From the NCBI GenBank assembly GCA_024642005.1, contig JAHECA010000011.1, forward strand, positions 61,304 to 105,059: 43,756 nt of DNA, given 5' to 3'. Source of the DNA: Robiginitalea sp. (GTDB lineage: Bacteria > Bacteroidota > Bacteroidia > Flavobacteriales > Flavobacteriaceae). The translations under genes were made by a program, and so were the position numbers. Under the pieces are notes generated by a model, which saw only the letters and a list, made by a program, of their open reading frames with translations, did not search any database and was not told where the DNA came from. Each line of letters opens with the position of its first letter. Position 1 is the first letter of the stretch. Shown piece after piece: positions 16,028 through 24,760 of this stretch.

Positions 16028-19000
16028 TTACTCGCCTGGGGTCTCGCTGCCGATACCCGGGAGGCCTTCGGGCTGCCCCTGTTGCCAGGAATAGCTCGGG
16101 CCGGCCTGCTGGCGTGGCCACACCTCATTGAGGGTATCTCCTTCGAAGATGCGGCCGTTTTTCACCACATAGCGCACCGTATTGGTATTGCGAATGTTAT
16201 CCAGGGGGTTGGCGTCGAGGATCACCAGGTCGGCCAGCTTGCCTGGCTTCAGGCTGCCCAGGTCGTTGTCGAGGCCCAGGGCGGTGGCCCCCAGCAGGGT
16301 GGCCACCTTCAGGGCATCGTGCGCTTTCATGCCGCCACTGGCCACCGACCAGAGCTCCCAATGGTAGCCCAGGCCCTGCAGCTGCCCGTGGCTGCCGATG
16401 CCTGCCAGGCCTCCGGCTTCCACCAGTTCTTTCATAAAGACGGCGTGCTTCTGGAACACATGCTCATCGTCCATGAACCAGGCGCCCCGCCTGCGCGATT
16501 TCCGGGCAAGTTCCTCGTAGGGGGTAAAGTGCTGCAGCTTGGCATCGCCCCAGACGTCTTCGGTGGCGTAGTAGTAATTCTCGGCCCAGGGCCCGCCGTA
16601 CGATACCAGCAGGGTCGGGGTTACAGCCATGCCCGACTCGGCAATGGTCCTGACCACATCCCTGTAGATCGGGTAAATGGGGAGGCTGTGTTCGTGCCCG
16701 GGATAGCCGTCGAGCAATTGGGTCATATTGAGTTTGAAGTCGAGCCCGCCTTCGGTAGTCGGCATCAGCTCCAGTTCTTTAGCCGCCATCATCACCCACT
16801 GCCGGTGCTGCCGGTTGCCGGTCAGGTACATCTTGATCGATTTGGTGTGGTAGTATTCGCTGTACTGGCGCAACACGTCTTTGGTGTGCTCCAGGCTGGT
16901 GAGCTTATAGGTCCAAAACCCCACCCCCGGACCGGTGCTGTATATGCGTGGCCCAGGTATCATGCCGGCATTCACCATGTCGGAGTAGGTTAACACGTCG
17001 GTGGTAGCGGTTTGCGGGTCGCGGGTGGTGGTAACCCCGTAGGCCAGATTGGCCCCGTACATCCAGACCTGGTTGCGGTGGACGCCCCAGGTGGGCCACA
17101 TATGGGCGTGGGTATCTACAAAGCCGGGGACAATGGTCTTCCCAGACACGTCCCTGGTTTCAGTGCCCGGGGGCACCTCCAGGCTGCCGACAGGGCCCAG
17201 GGCCGCGATCCGGTTGTTGCGTATCAGCAGGTCGCCCTGCTCCAAAATGGCGTCCCCTTCCATGGTAATGAGCCGGGCGCCGGTAAGCAGCAGGTTCCCT
17301 TCGGGGATGTCCTGGGCGTAATGCAGCGCAATCTTGAATTCCTGCGCCTCAAAGACAGGGGGCTCCTTTTTGGCCCCATCCTTTTCTGCGACGGTATCCT
17401 TTTTTACGGGGTTGTCTTCCCGGGCTTTTTTATCGGCCTCCAGGCTATCGCGGAACTGTTCGCCGGCGGCCAGGTCGTACTTGAAATGGCTGGCCCCCAG
17501 CGACCAGTGCACGTATTTACCGTCTGCCGACCAGGTCGGGAATTCGCCTCCCAGGCGGGTGAGCTTCACGGCAGGGAAACTGGCCGATTCGGGCTTGGCC
17601 ACCGAAATGGTGGGGGTTTTGCCGTAGCGCGGGAAAGCAACCGTGTAGATGTCATTGTTGATCTGTGCCAGCGCCTGGGCTCCATCAGGAGAAATGCGAA
17701 TCTCGGAAGGTTTGGAAGCCTTGTCCTTCGGCTCCCGCGCCTCGGCCGGCAGCAAGTCAGGGGCGCTGTGCCCTTGTGCCTCTTCCAGCGCGTCGCTGGA
17801 GCCAAAGGTCTCGATCCCCTTCAGGAGCAGGTGTTGCTTTTCGTCTGTGCCGTCCCAGCGGATGGAAAGCAGCCCGCGCTGGGAATGGCTCAGGTAGATC
17901 CGGTCTTCACCTCGGGTAAAATGGGGGGAGGTGCGGCCATCGGCCTTGTCGATAAGGGTTTGGGTGCCCCCGGTTGCCGCGATCCAGACCAGGTCGTCCT
18001 GGCTGCCCTGAGAGGTGGGCCCTACCCCGTCTTCATACGCCTGCGCAGTTCCCCTCAAAAAGACAATGCGGTCGGCGCGGTTAGACCAGGCCGGCTGGGT
18101 GTAGATGCCGGGCTCGGCGGTGAGCTGTACGGGGGCGCGGCGCCCCTGGCTGTCTACCTTGTACAAATAGCCGCCCCCGGCCTTCCAGGTGGTATACACC
18201 AGCTGGCTTCCATCGGGCGACCAGGCCGGCTGGGCCTCCGTAAAGTCGTTTTGGGTAAGCCGTACCGGGGTGCCGTTCGGCAGGTCCATAACATAGAGCC
18301 GGTTCAGGGCTGTAAAGGCCAGGCGGGTGCCATTGGGGGAGGGCACCGCGTCCCGAATCTGGGTAACCGGTGCCTCCTTTTGATCGGTAATCGGGTATTT
18401 GAAAGAGAGGCGCGGACCCATTTCCAGGGATACTGGTGCAGTAAAGGGAATATTGCGTACCGAGTTGTCGGCAAGGGCAATCGCTTTCAGTTCGCCACCA
18501 TAGGAAAGTACCAGCTCCCGGCTGTCGGGGGTGAAGGCCATGGCCGGCAGAACGCCCAGGGGGGCGATGGATTCCTGCTCGTCGCGCTGCACCGGGTAAG
18601 CCAGCCAGCGTTCTTCCCCGGTTTTCAGGTTGCGCAGGCGCAGGCCAGTCTGGTCTTCATACCGGCTTCCGAACACCAGCCACTTCCCATCAGGGCTGGG
18701 TGTGGGGGTAAAGGCCGAGCCATAGCGGTCGGAAATAACGTCCATTGTCCCGTCTTCCATGTCGTAGGTGCCGATCTGGTACTGGGGCAGCTGGGCGTTG
18801 TAGTTCCAGGCCCGGCTGCGGCGTGAAAAATAGATTTTCCTGCCGTCGGGAGAGAAGGCAGGGTCAATGGTCTTCAGGTCTTCGGGTTCTTCTACCAGCT
18901 GCGATCCCGAGCCCCCGTCGCGGTGGTAAAGGTGCAGCTTGGCATTCCTTCGGCCTTGTGCACCTACGATATAGGTGCCGTCTGCAGACCAGTCGGCCGA

Positions 19001-19426
19001 AAAGAAATTCTTGTTGGTTTCCTTGCTCACCTGGCTTTCCTTTTTGGTGGCCAGGTCCATGGTCCAGATGTTGTCTGACCCGCTTTTATCAGAAATGTAA
19101 AGGAGTGACTTCCCGTCAGGGCTGAACCGGGGGTGCACCTCATAGGCAAGGCCGTGGGTTAAGGCCGTGGCCGTACCCCCTGCAGCCGGCAGGGAATACA
19201 GGTCACCCATCAGGTCGAAGACCAGCGTCTTGCCGTCTGGGCTAATGTCTACCGACATCCAGGTGCCCCGGTCGGTATTGAAGGTGAGGGTTCGGGTGGC
19301 CTCCAGGGGCAGGTCTTTGTCTTTTTTGGCAGCTTCTTCGGGTTTGGCCTCCTGGGCCATGGCGCCCGGAACGGCAAGCAGGGCAAAGGCAAGCAGAAAA
19401 AGCTTGCGGGGGGTGGATAGTAACAT
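16028..19426 (-). CDS. Exported fusion of PD40/TolB-like propeller and amidohydrolase
   Basis: A 1132-residue exported protein with signal peptide 1-24 (LFLLAFALLAVPGAMA). Residues about 40-650 hold many PD40/WD40-like blades marked by SPDG (62-65, 102-105, 192-195, 244-247, 403-406, 579-582). A charged linker (655-690) leads to an amidohydrolase domain (about 700-1095): NLLLTGARLI, IVPGFVDTHAHMW with His773 and His775, Lys865 in SIKMYLTGN, and PGHEHS (909-914). The usual strand-5 His and strand-8 Asp are not evident; the latter position reads GSHGQLQG (1011-1018). Family members are annotated as imidazolonepropionase-like, but the substrate is unknown. The propeller may capture peptides or position the enzyme. 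It is convergent with the hydrolase operon and shares its terminator. Confidence 0.92.
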   Translation of the reverse strand: MLLSTPRKLFLLAFALLAVPGAMAQEAKPEEAAKKDKDLPLEATRTLTFNTDRGTWMSVDISPDGKTLVFDLMGDLYSLPAAGGTATALTHGLAYEVHPRFSPDGKSLLYISDKSGSDNIWTMDLATKKESQVSKETNKNFFSADWSADGTYIVGAQGRRNAKLHLYHRDGGSGSQLVEEPEDLKTIDPAFSPDGRKIYFSRRSRAWNYNAQLPQYQIGTYDMEDGTMDVISDRYGSAFTPTPSPDGKWLVFGSRYEDQTGLRLRNLKTGEERWLAYPVQRDEQESIAPLGVLPAMAFTPDSRELVLSYGGELKAIALADNSVRNIPFTAPVSLEMGPRLSFKYPITDQKEAPVTQIRDAVPSPNGTRLAFTALNRLYVMDLPNGTPVRLTQNDFTEAQPAWSPDGSQLVYTTWKAGGGYLYKVDSQGRRAPVQLTAEPGIYTQPAWSNRADRIVFLRGTAQAYEDGVGPTSQGSQDDLVWIAATGGTQTLIDKADGRTSPHFTRGEDRIYLSHSQRGLLSIRWDGTDEKQHLLLKGIETFGSSDALEEAQGHSAPDLLPAEAREPKDKASKPSEIRISPDGAQALAQINNDIYTVAFPRYGKTPTISVAKPESASFPAVKLTRLGGEFPTWSADGKYVHWSLGASHFKYDLAAGEQFRDSLEADKKAREDNPVKKDTVAEKDGAKKEPPVFEAQEFKIALHYAQDIPEGNLLLTGARLITMEGDAILEQGDLLIRNNRIAALGPVGSLEVPPGTETRDVSGKTIVPGFVDTHAHMWPTWGVHRNQVWMYGANLAYGVTTTRDPQTATTDVLTYSDMVNAGMIPGPRIYSTGPGVGFWTYKLTSLEHTKDVLRQYSEYYHTKSIKMYLTGNRQHRQWVMMAAKELELMPTTEGGLDFKLNMTQLLDGYPGHEHSLPIYPIYRDVVRTIAESGMAVTPTLLVSYGGPWAENYYYATEDVWGDAKLQHFTPYEELARKSRRRGAWFMDDEHVFQKHAVFMKELVEAGGLAGIGSHGQLQGLGYHWELWSVASGGMKAHDALKVATLLGATALGLDNDLGSLKPGKLADLVILDANPLDNIRNTNTVRYVVKNGRIFEGDTLNEVWPRQQAGPSYSWQQGQPEGLPGIGSETPGE

Positions 19427-19430
19427 GCGC

Positions 19431-19451
19431 TAGCGGTTTTCGGAACCGCTA
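19431..19451. repeat. Perfect 8-bp inverted repeat in the leader of the propeller-amidohydrolase
   Basis: TAGCGGTT and AACCGCTA flank a 5-base spacer and end only a few bases before the start codon at 19426. It could be an operator or a leader hairpin that affects ribosome access. On the minus strand its outer edge adjoins TATTTTAG, a loose -7 element. Confidence 0.5.
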
Positions 19452-19499
19452 AAATAGGAATTAATCCGAAGGTTAACTTTCTTGATACTATACGTCCTG

Positions 19500-19931
19500 T
19501 CAGGCAGTTGCCCCGTCGGCTTCTTTTTCATTTGCTGCGGCCTCAGAGAAGTCGGTAATGCCGTTGTCGTGCAGCAGGTTGTACCATTGTATCACCTTGC
19601 GGATATCGCTGGGGTACACCCGGTCTTCGTCGTAGTCGGGCAGCACCTCGAAGAAATAGGCTTCCAGGTCGGTTTTGTCGGACTTAGGGCTTAGGGCGAT
19701 TTTTCCGCCCTCCTCCTTTGCGTGTATTTTGGCAAAGACGGCGCGCAGGGGCAGCTCCTCCTCAAGGGTATAGATGGCGATTTCTGAGAGGATGCTAACA
19801 TTGCCAGCCATCCCCACGCTCACCTTTTTTCCATCGAGCAGCGATTCGGCCACAAAGCCTGTGCGGGTTTGGGTGAGCAGGCGGAACAGACCCGGCTTGC
19901 CGCCGATAGAAAGGATTTTCTCTAAACTCAT
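19500..19931 (-). CDS. DUF5606 family protein
   Basis: A 143-residue cytoplasmic protein specific to Bacteroidota. The conserved first half reads LEKILSIGGKPGLFRLL, then VAESLLDGKKVSVG and LSEIAIYTLEEELPLRAVF, matching DUF5606 as I know it. The second half (PDYDEDRVYPSDIRKVIQWYNLL) is also typical. The tail is low-complexity (Ala, Glu). No function is established. The gene follows def by 80 bases on the same strand; a CATCTTTG element at about 19954-19961 on the minus strand could be its own -7 box. A place near def and ruvX suggests a link with translation or growth, but this is only context. Confidence 0.88.
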   Translation of the reverse strand: MSLEKILSIGGKPGLFRLLTQTRTGFVAESLLDGKKVSVGMAGNVSILSEIAIYTLEEELPLRAVFAKIHAKEEGGKIALSPKSDKTDLEAYFFEVLPDYDEDRVYPSDIRKVIQWYNLLHDNGITDFSEAAANEKEADGATA

Positions 19932-20011
19932 AACAAGACGTTAATTGCGCATGCAAAGATGCGAAAAACTTCACATACCCATCAAAAATATCAGGGACTC
20001 GGCACCCTTGC

Positions 20012-20602
20012 TCAGCGACCCCGTCTCAGGGCCGGGAATTTCATCTTGTAATCGACCTGTATCTTTCCCTTGGAGATATCGGCAAGCCTCCCTTTGAGCA
20101 GCCGTTTTTTAAGGGAAGAGAGCTTGTCGGTAAACAGGATGCCCTCGATATGGTCGTATTCGTGCTGGATGATGCGGGCCAGCAGGTTGTCGAACACCTC
20201 GGTGCGCTCCTCAAAGGCCTCGTTCTGGTAGCGCAGCGTAACCGTGTCGAGCCGGTTGACGTCTTCCCGTATGTCGGGAATGCTCAGGCAGCCTTCGCTA
20301 AAAGCCCATTTCCTGCCGCTTTCTTCTTCGATGCGGGCATTGATAAATACGTGTTTGAACGTCCGCATCTGCTCCCGCTGTTCTTCGGGCAGGTCTTCAT
20401 CGTCTGCAAAGGGGGATGCATCGATCACAAACAGGCGGATTGAACGCCCGATCTGGGGGGCGGCCAGGCCCACGCCGCTGGCCTGGTACATGGTATCCCA
20501 CATATTGGCTATGAGTTCGGGCAGTTCCGGGTAATCGGGGCCGATCGGCTCCGCCTGCTTCCGCAGTACGGGGTCTCCATACGCAACAATTGGTAAGATC
20601 AT
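20012..20602 (-). CDS. def: Peptide deformylase
   Basis: A 196-residue metalloenzyme that removes the N-formyl group from new proteins. All three family motifs are intact: GVGLAAPQIG (43-52), EGCLSIP (103-109, with the metal-binding Cys105) and QHEYDHIEG (146-154, HExxH with both histidines and the catalytic Glu). An insertion at 64-82 (ADDEDLPEEQREQMR region) is usual for Bacteroidota enzymes. The start ATG overlaps the ruvX stop codon as ATGA, so the two are translationally coupled. Confidence 0.98.
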   Translation of the reverse strand: MILPIVAYGDPVLRKQAEPIGPDYPELPELIANMWDTMYQASGVGLAAPQIGRSIRLFVIDASPFADDEDLPEEQREQMRTFKHVFINARIEEESGRKWAFSEGCLSIPDIREDVNRLDTVTLRYQNEAFEERTEVFDNLLARIIQHEYDHIEGILFTDKLSSLKKRLLKGRLADISKGKIQVDYKMKFPALRRGR

Positions 20603-21015
20603 AATTCTTTTCGGCTTAAATAGGCTTGCAGGATCAGGGTGGCGCTAATCTGGTCCAGTGCCGCCTTGTCCTGCCGCTTTTTCTTTTTCACTCCCCCTTC
20701 TACCATAGCCCTGGCTGCCAGTTTGGAGGTAAACCGCTCGTCTTGCCGGGCCAGCCGCACCATCGGAAATCGCTGTTGCAGCCGCGCGATAAAAGCCTGA
20801 ATCTCGGGCTCCACTTCCGAAGGGGTGTAGTCCATCTGCCGGGGCTCGCCGACCACGATACAGGAAACCTCCTCCTGGGCCAGGTACCGATCCAGGAAGG
20901 CCATCAGGCCTTCGGTAGGGACGGTCTCCAGACCGGAGGCGATTAGCTGCAACGGGTCTGTTACGGCTACCCCCGTGCGCTTTTTACCGTAATCCAGTGC
21001 CATGATGCGGGCCAA
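20599..21015 (-). CDS. ruvX: Putative pre-16S rRNA nuclease RuvX (YqgF family)
   Basis: An RNase-H-fold protein of about 138 residues. It shows ARIMALDYGKKRTGVAVTD at the N terminus (first catalytic Asp), VVGEPRQMDYT in the middle, and DERFTSKLA followed by KKKRQDKAALDQISA near the end (remaining acidic residues). Known role: maturation of the 16S rRNA 5' end. The start is uncertain: TTG at 21015 gives MARIMALDYG, which fits the family; ATG at 21003 would cut into the first strand. A longer frame upstream is excluded by a -7 element (TATTTTTG, 21030-21037). The ATGA overlap with def indicates coupling. Confidence 0.93.
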   Translation of the reverse strand: MARIMALDYGKKRTGVAVTDPLQLIASGLETVPTEGLMAFLDRYLAQEEVSCIVVGEPRQMDYTPSEVEPEIQAFIARLQQRFPMVRLARQDERFTSKLAARAMVEGGVKKKKRQDKAALDQISATLILQAYLSRKEL

Positions 21016-21029
21016 GGGAAATTTTTTGG

Positions 21030-21037
21030 CAAAAATA
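21030..21037 (-). promoter_or_regulatory. Bacteroidota-type -7 element of ruvX-def (TATTTTTG)
   Basis: On the minus strand TATTTTTG lies 14 bases before the TTG start at 21015 and 26 before the ATG at 21003. It leaves a very short leader if the TTG is used. Confidence 0.6.
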
Positions 21038-21090
21038 GGGCATAATTCGTTACAGCTGTAAATCGCCGGTTTCAATTGGCCGGGAGGGCC

Positions 21091-21098
21091 TATCTTTG
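21091..21098 (+). promoter_or_regulatory. Bacteroidota-type -7 element of dapD (TATCTTTG)
   Basis: TATCTTTG matches the consensus and lies 16 bases before the dapD ATG. TTTC at 21070-21073 may act as the -33 box. It lies inside an in-frame upstream extension and so supports the start at 21115. Confidence 0.65.
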
Positions 21099-21114
21099 CC
21101 CAAAAAGTAAAAAT

Positions 21115-21930
21115 ATGGAGGCATTGCGCGCTGCCATCGAGGCCGCCTGGGAGAAACGGGAATTATTAAAAGAAACTGCCACCCAACAGGCCATTCGGCA
21201 GGTGATCGACCTGCTCGACGCCGGAGCGCTCCGTTGCGCCAGCCCGGAGGCGGGCGGCTGGACGATCCAGGAATGGGTCAAAAAGGCGGTGGTACTCTAT
21301 TTCCCCATCCAGAAAATGGAAACCCTGGAAGCGGGCATCTTTGAATATCACGACAAGATTCCGCTCAAGCGCGGCTACCAGGCCAAGGGGATCCGCGTGG
21401 TGCCTCACGCCGTGGCCCGCCACGGGGCCTACATCGCCCCGGGGACCATTCTGATGCCCAGCTATGTGAATATCGGGGCCTACGTAGACGAAGGGACCAT
21501 GGTCGACACCTGGGCTACCGTGGGCAGCTGCGCCCAAATCGGGAAACATGTGCACCTCAGCGGCGGGGTGGGCATAGGCGGGGTGCTCGAACCCCTGCAG
21601 GCCTCCCCGGTAATTGTGGAAGACAACGCCTTTATCGGCAGCCGGAGCATTGTGGTGGAAGGCGTTCGCGTCGAGCGGGAGGCTGTGCTGGGGGCAAACG
21701 TGGTGCTTACCGCCTCTACCCGCATCATCGACGTGAGCGGGAGCTCCCCGGTCGAATACAAGGGGCGGGTGCCGGCCCGCTCTGTGGTGATCCCCGGGAG
21801 CTATACCAAAAACTTTCCGGCAGGGGAATACCAGGTTTCCTGCGCCCTGATCATCGGCAGGCGCAAGGAAAGCACCGACAAGAAAACGTCGCTGAACAAT
21901 GCCTTGCGGGAGTATGACGTGGCCGTATAA
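21115..21930 (+). CDS. dapD: 2,3,4,5-tetrahydropyridine-2,6-dicarboxylate N-succinyltransferase
   Basis: A 271-residue cytoplasmic enzyme of the succinylase branch of lysine and meso-diaminopimelate synthesis; it transfers succinyl from succinyl-CoA to tetrahydrodipicolinate. An N-terminal helical domain (1-100) precedes a left-handed beta-helix with hexapeptide repeats (IAPGTILMPSYVNIGAYVDE, then WATVGSCAQIG and GVGIGGVLEP). Length and motifs match DapD closely. The ATG at 21115 was chosen because the -7 element lies just upstream and the family starts near here. It is divergent from ruvX-def. Confidence 0.97.
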   Translation: MEALRAAIEAAWEKRELLKETATQQAIRQVIDLLDAGALRCASPEAGGWTIQEWVKKAVVLYFPIQKMETLEAGIFEYHDKIPLKRGYQAKGIRVVPHAVARHGAYIAPGTILMPSYVNIGAYVDEGTMVDTWATVGSCAQIGKHVHLSGGVGIGGVLEPLQASPVIVEDNAFIGSRSIVVEGVRVEREAVLGANVVLTASTRIIDVSGSSPVEYKGRVPARSVVIPGSYTKNFPAGEYQVSCALIIGRRKESTDKKTSLNNALREYDVAV

Positions 21931-22190
21931 CCGTTGTCCTTCCCCACGGGCATTCGCTTGCACAAGCCCCGGGAAGGATTCGCGCCCGCCCGTTTGAAGT
22001 GTTGTGGATTTGGCAAGGGAGCTGCCCGAAAATTAATTCTTCTGCAGGAGCCGGTCGTCGTTGATAAAAGATCAATAATTTAAAGGTTCTTCTCACAATT
22101 TATGCGGATAAAACAATTTTTTCCTCGTTTCTTTGTTATCACTTTATCCTGGCACGGCACCCCCCGACCGGCAAGGCTATCCAAAAAGCA

Positions 22191-22988
22191 ATGAAACCGG
22201 TAAAAAATTCAAAAATCAGCGCCCTGATCATAACCTACAACGAGATGGGCTATATCGAGCGTTGCCTTGATTCCATCGCTTTTGCCGATGAGATCATCGT
22301 GGTGGATTCCTACAGCACCGACGGTACCTACGAGTACCTGTTGGAGCGGCCAGGGGTCAAGGTTATCCAGCATCCGTTCGAAAATTTCACCCGGCAGAAA
22401 TCCTTTGCCGTTAGCCGCGCGTCCAACGACTGGATCCTGTTTCTGGATGCCGATGAGGTTGTGCCGCAAGGCCTTCGGCAGGAAATTGTGAAGACTGTTA
22501 AAAACGGTACCTCCCATGCTGCCTTCTGGTTCTACCGCCAGTTCATGTTCGAAATGAAACCCCTGCGCTTCAGCGGGTGGCAGACCGATAAGAACTACCG
22601 CCTGTTCCGCAAGAGCAAGGCTAAGTTCACCGACCGCAAAATCGTGCACGAAACCCTGGAAGTAGAGGGTTCTTCAGGCATCCTGCAAGAGAAGCTGATC
22701 CATTACTGCTACAAGAATTACGACGATTACAAGTGCAAGATGCTGCACTACGGCCGGCTTAAGGCTCAGGAAGACTTCTACAAGGAAAACCCGTTCAACT
22801 ACCTGTTGATGGTGGTCAAACCCGCATGGAAGTTTGCGAACCACTACCTGCTCCGATTAGGGATACTCGACGGCAAGAAAGGGATAGTTATCTGCTACCT
22901 GAACGCGCTGGGCGTATTGGAGCGGTATCGGGCGCTCAAAAAACTCGAGAAGAAAAACGAGCTGGCGTACTACCTGGTAATGCCGTAA
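22191..22988 (+). CDS. GT2 family glycosyltransferase, WaaE/KdtX-like
   Basis: A 265-residue GT-A enzyme. ISALIITYNEMGYIERCLDS (9-28) forms the nucleotide-binding start, followed by IIVVDSYSTDGT (35-46) and the metal motif DAD (86-88, in FLDADEVV). The region WRTDKNYRLFRK-like (GWQTDKNYRLFRKSKAKF) and DRKIVHE resemble WaaE/KdtX glucosyltransferases acting on LPS core. A weakly hydrophobic C-terminal stretch may associate with the membrane. The final 19 bases overlap the end of the convergent next gene. Base composition seems a little lower in GC than the flanking genes. The exact sugar and acceptor are unknown. Confidence 0.9.
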   Translation: MKPVKNSKISALIITYNEMGYIERCLDSIAFADEIIVVDSYSTDGTYEYLLERPGVKVIQHPFENFTRQKSFAVSRASNDWILFLDADEVVPQGLRQEIVKTVKNGTSHAAFWFYRQFMFEMKPLRFSGWQTDKNYRLFRKSKAKFTDRKIVHETLEVEGSSGILQEKLIHYCYKNYDDYKCKMLHYGRLKAQEDFYKENPFNYLLMVVKPAWKFANHYLLRLGILDGKKGIVICYLNALGVLERYRALKKLEKKNELAYYLVMP

Positions 22989-23788
22989 TGCGTCCAGACC
23001 TGTTTGTTCTTGCGCGTATCGCGCCGAATGGCTGCATTCTTGGCCAGTGATTCCGGTGTCTTATACCCTCTTTTGTGATCGAGGTGCACGCAAACGGCGC
23101 TGTATCGAAGTTGTTTGGACCTGATCCCGAAATTTGCAAGGCGTTCGCCCAGTTCCCGGTCTTGCCCCCCATACTGCATCCGCTCGTCAAACCCGTTTAC
23201 GTTCAAAATATCCTTTTTCCAGCCCGAGCTGTTGTGGCCGTTCCAGCTCGCATTGGTAGGGGTAAGCGTATTGAGCGCCTTTGAAATGAACCCCCGTGCC
23301 GTGAGCTTGTTGTTTTTAAAGGTCTTCGGGATGCCGAGGTCCTGAAGCCAGTGGATATCAAAACAGCGCTGTTGCTGAATATCGTCACGGGTGATGGCGT
23401 GGGAAATGTTCATGGGCAGCATGTAATACCCGCCCGAGATGAAATAGCCCTTTTCTTTATTGATGTGGTGCACCTGCACGAAATCGCTGCGTGGAATACA
23501 GTCCCCGTCAGACATGATGATGTAATCGGCCCTGCAGGCCTGTATGGCCTTGTTCAGGATGCGCGACTTCTGGAAACCATCGTCTTCCTGCCAAACGTGA
23601 ACGATTTCGTAAAACACCTCATCCCGAATGCGGTCGACGAGCTCGCGGGTGGCCGGGCCCGAGCCATCGTCGGCGATAACGACCTCAAAGTCCTTGAATA
23701 ACTGGCAGTTATAACCGTATAGGACCTTTTCGAGCCACGCCTCGGCATTGTAGGTGCTGATGATTACGGATATCCTGGGTTGGCTCAT
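22970..23788 (-). CDS. GT2 glycosyltransferase with GT7-like C-terminal motif
   Basis: A 272-residue enzyme. The GT-A core has RISVIISTYNAEAWLEKVL (5-23), FEVVIADDGSG (34-44) and DGD (94-96, IIMSDGDCIPR). The C-terminal half contains VNGFDERMQYGGQDRELGER (about 216-235), which matches the GG-x-D type motif of the galactosyltransferase (GT7-C) domain, as in chondroitin-synthase-type enzymes. A histidine-rich WNGHNSSGWKK precedes it. It likely builds capsule, exopolysaccharide or LPS. Its tail overlaps the convergent glycosyltransferase by 19 bases. Confidence 0.9.
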   Translation of the reverse strand: MSQPRISVIISTYNAEAWLEKVLYGYNCQLFKDFEVVIADDGSGPATRELVDRIRDEVFYEIVHVWQEDDGFQKSRILNKAIQACRADYIIMSDGDCIPRSDFVQVHHINKEKGYFISGGYYMLPMNISHAITRDDIQQQRCFDIHWLQDLGIPKTFKNNKLTARGFISKALNTLTPTNASWNGHNSSGWKKDILNVNGFDERMQYGGQDRELGERLANFGIRSKQLRYSAVCVHLDHKRGYKTPESLAKNAAIRRDTRKNKQVWTHYGITR

Positions 23789-23887
23789 GGGCTAAAACTC
23801 GTAACTGCAAAAATAGTGAACTGTTATACGTAATTTTGTTTGGGAGCCTAAAAATTCGAAATGCCTCCCCAATCTCCCGATTAAAAG

Positions 23888-24716
23888 ATGAAGTTAAAAG
23901 AATCTCTGAAATCGATATACCAGAGCCATAGGTTGCGCAGCATCCCGCTAGAGACACCGAAAAAGGGCCGGGGCGAGGAAGCCCAGGTAGTGGTTACCCC
24001 TACCTCTATACCGAGCCGCATGGGCCGTGTTGATCTGGTGGTCCGCAGCCTGCTCGATCAGGACCTGGCGCCTGCCAAGATCCTGCTTTGGCTGCCCGAA
24101 TCGCTCCGGGGCCCTCTACCCTGGCATCTGGAAAAACTTCTTGGAGGGCGCTTCGAGATAGCCTATACAGCCCTGACCTGCCCGCACAAAAAACTGATCC
24201 ACACCCTGGAACGCTATCCCGACCGGCTGGCGGTTACCTGCGACGACGACATGATCTAAAACCGACGCTGGCTTCGGGAACTCTACGAAACCTTTTTGAC
24301 CAATCCGAAAGTGCATTACGGCCCATCAGGTGCGTTATATCGGCTACGCAGCCGATGGTACCCTGCTGCCTTATAAAGAATGGGTGGTTCCCAAAGACGA
24401 CCTCCCCGATCCACGGGCGCTGATGGCTATCGGGGCAGGTGGGGTCCTGTACCCCCCCGGCGCCCTGGATTCACAAGTACAGGATGTTAGGCTGTTCCTG
24501 GAAATTTGCCCCAAAAGCGACGACCTCTGGTTCAAGGCCATGGGCCTGCTGGCGGGCACCTGCGTATAGCGCACCCCCCGGAAATCAGGCGAGCCCCTCC
24601 CAATTATCGGGAGCCAGAAAACAGCGTTGAAAAAAATTGATTTCGGGCAGGGCTTCAACAATATCCAATGGATGCAGTTAACCGAGCATTTCGTGCTGCG
24701 CCTGGATGAAAAGTAG
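23888..24716 (+). pseudogene. Glycosyltransferase pseudogene with two nonsense codons and a frameshift
   Basis: The reading frame opens at 23888 (MKLKESLKSIYQSHRL) and shows a glycosyltransferase start: VVVTPTSIPSRMGRVDLVV, LLDQDLAPAKILLWLPE, then the metal motif CDDDMI, where a TAA (24257-24259) stops it. Homology-like sequence resumes in the same frame (NRRWLRELYETFLTNPK), shifts by one base near 24308-24310 (an extra A in the AAA run is the simplest explanation), continues as AHQVRYIGYAADGTLLPYKE, meets TAG (24567-24569), and runs on as RTPRKSGEPLP to a natural stop at 24714-24716. Both premature stops stand where Tyr would fit. An intact gene would encode about 275 residues. Three separate lesions make a decayed gene far more likely than sequencing error. 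Confidence 0.85.
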
Positions 24717-24760
24717 CAATTCTTGCCATCTTAGCCCGGCCGCATTCGCGGCGGAAGCCG

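Noticed and set aside
17012-18826. 604-codon open frame on the plus strand
   Set aside because: It is wholly antisense to the propeller-amidohydrolase, whose SPDG repeats and active-site motifs establish the minus strand as coding. Its translation shows no family features.
24257-24569. Programmed recoding of the TAA and TAG codons as Tyr
   Set aside because: No evidence of suppression is visible, and a frameshift between the stops makes ordinary gene decay simpler.
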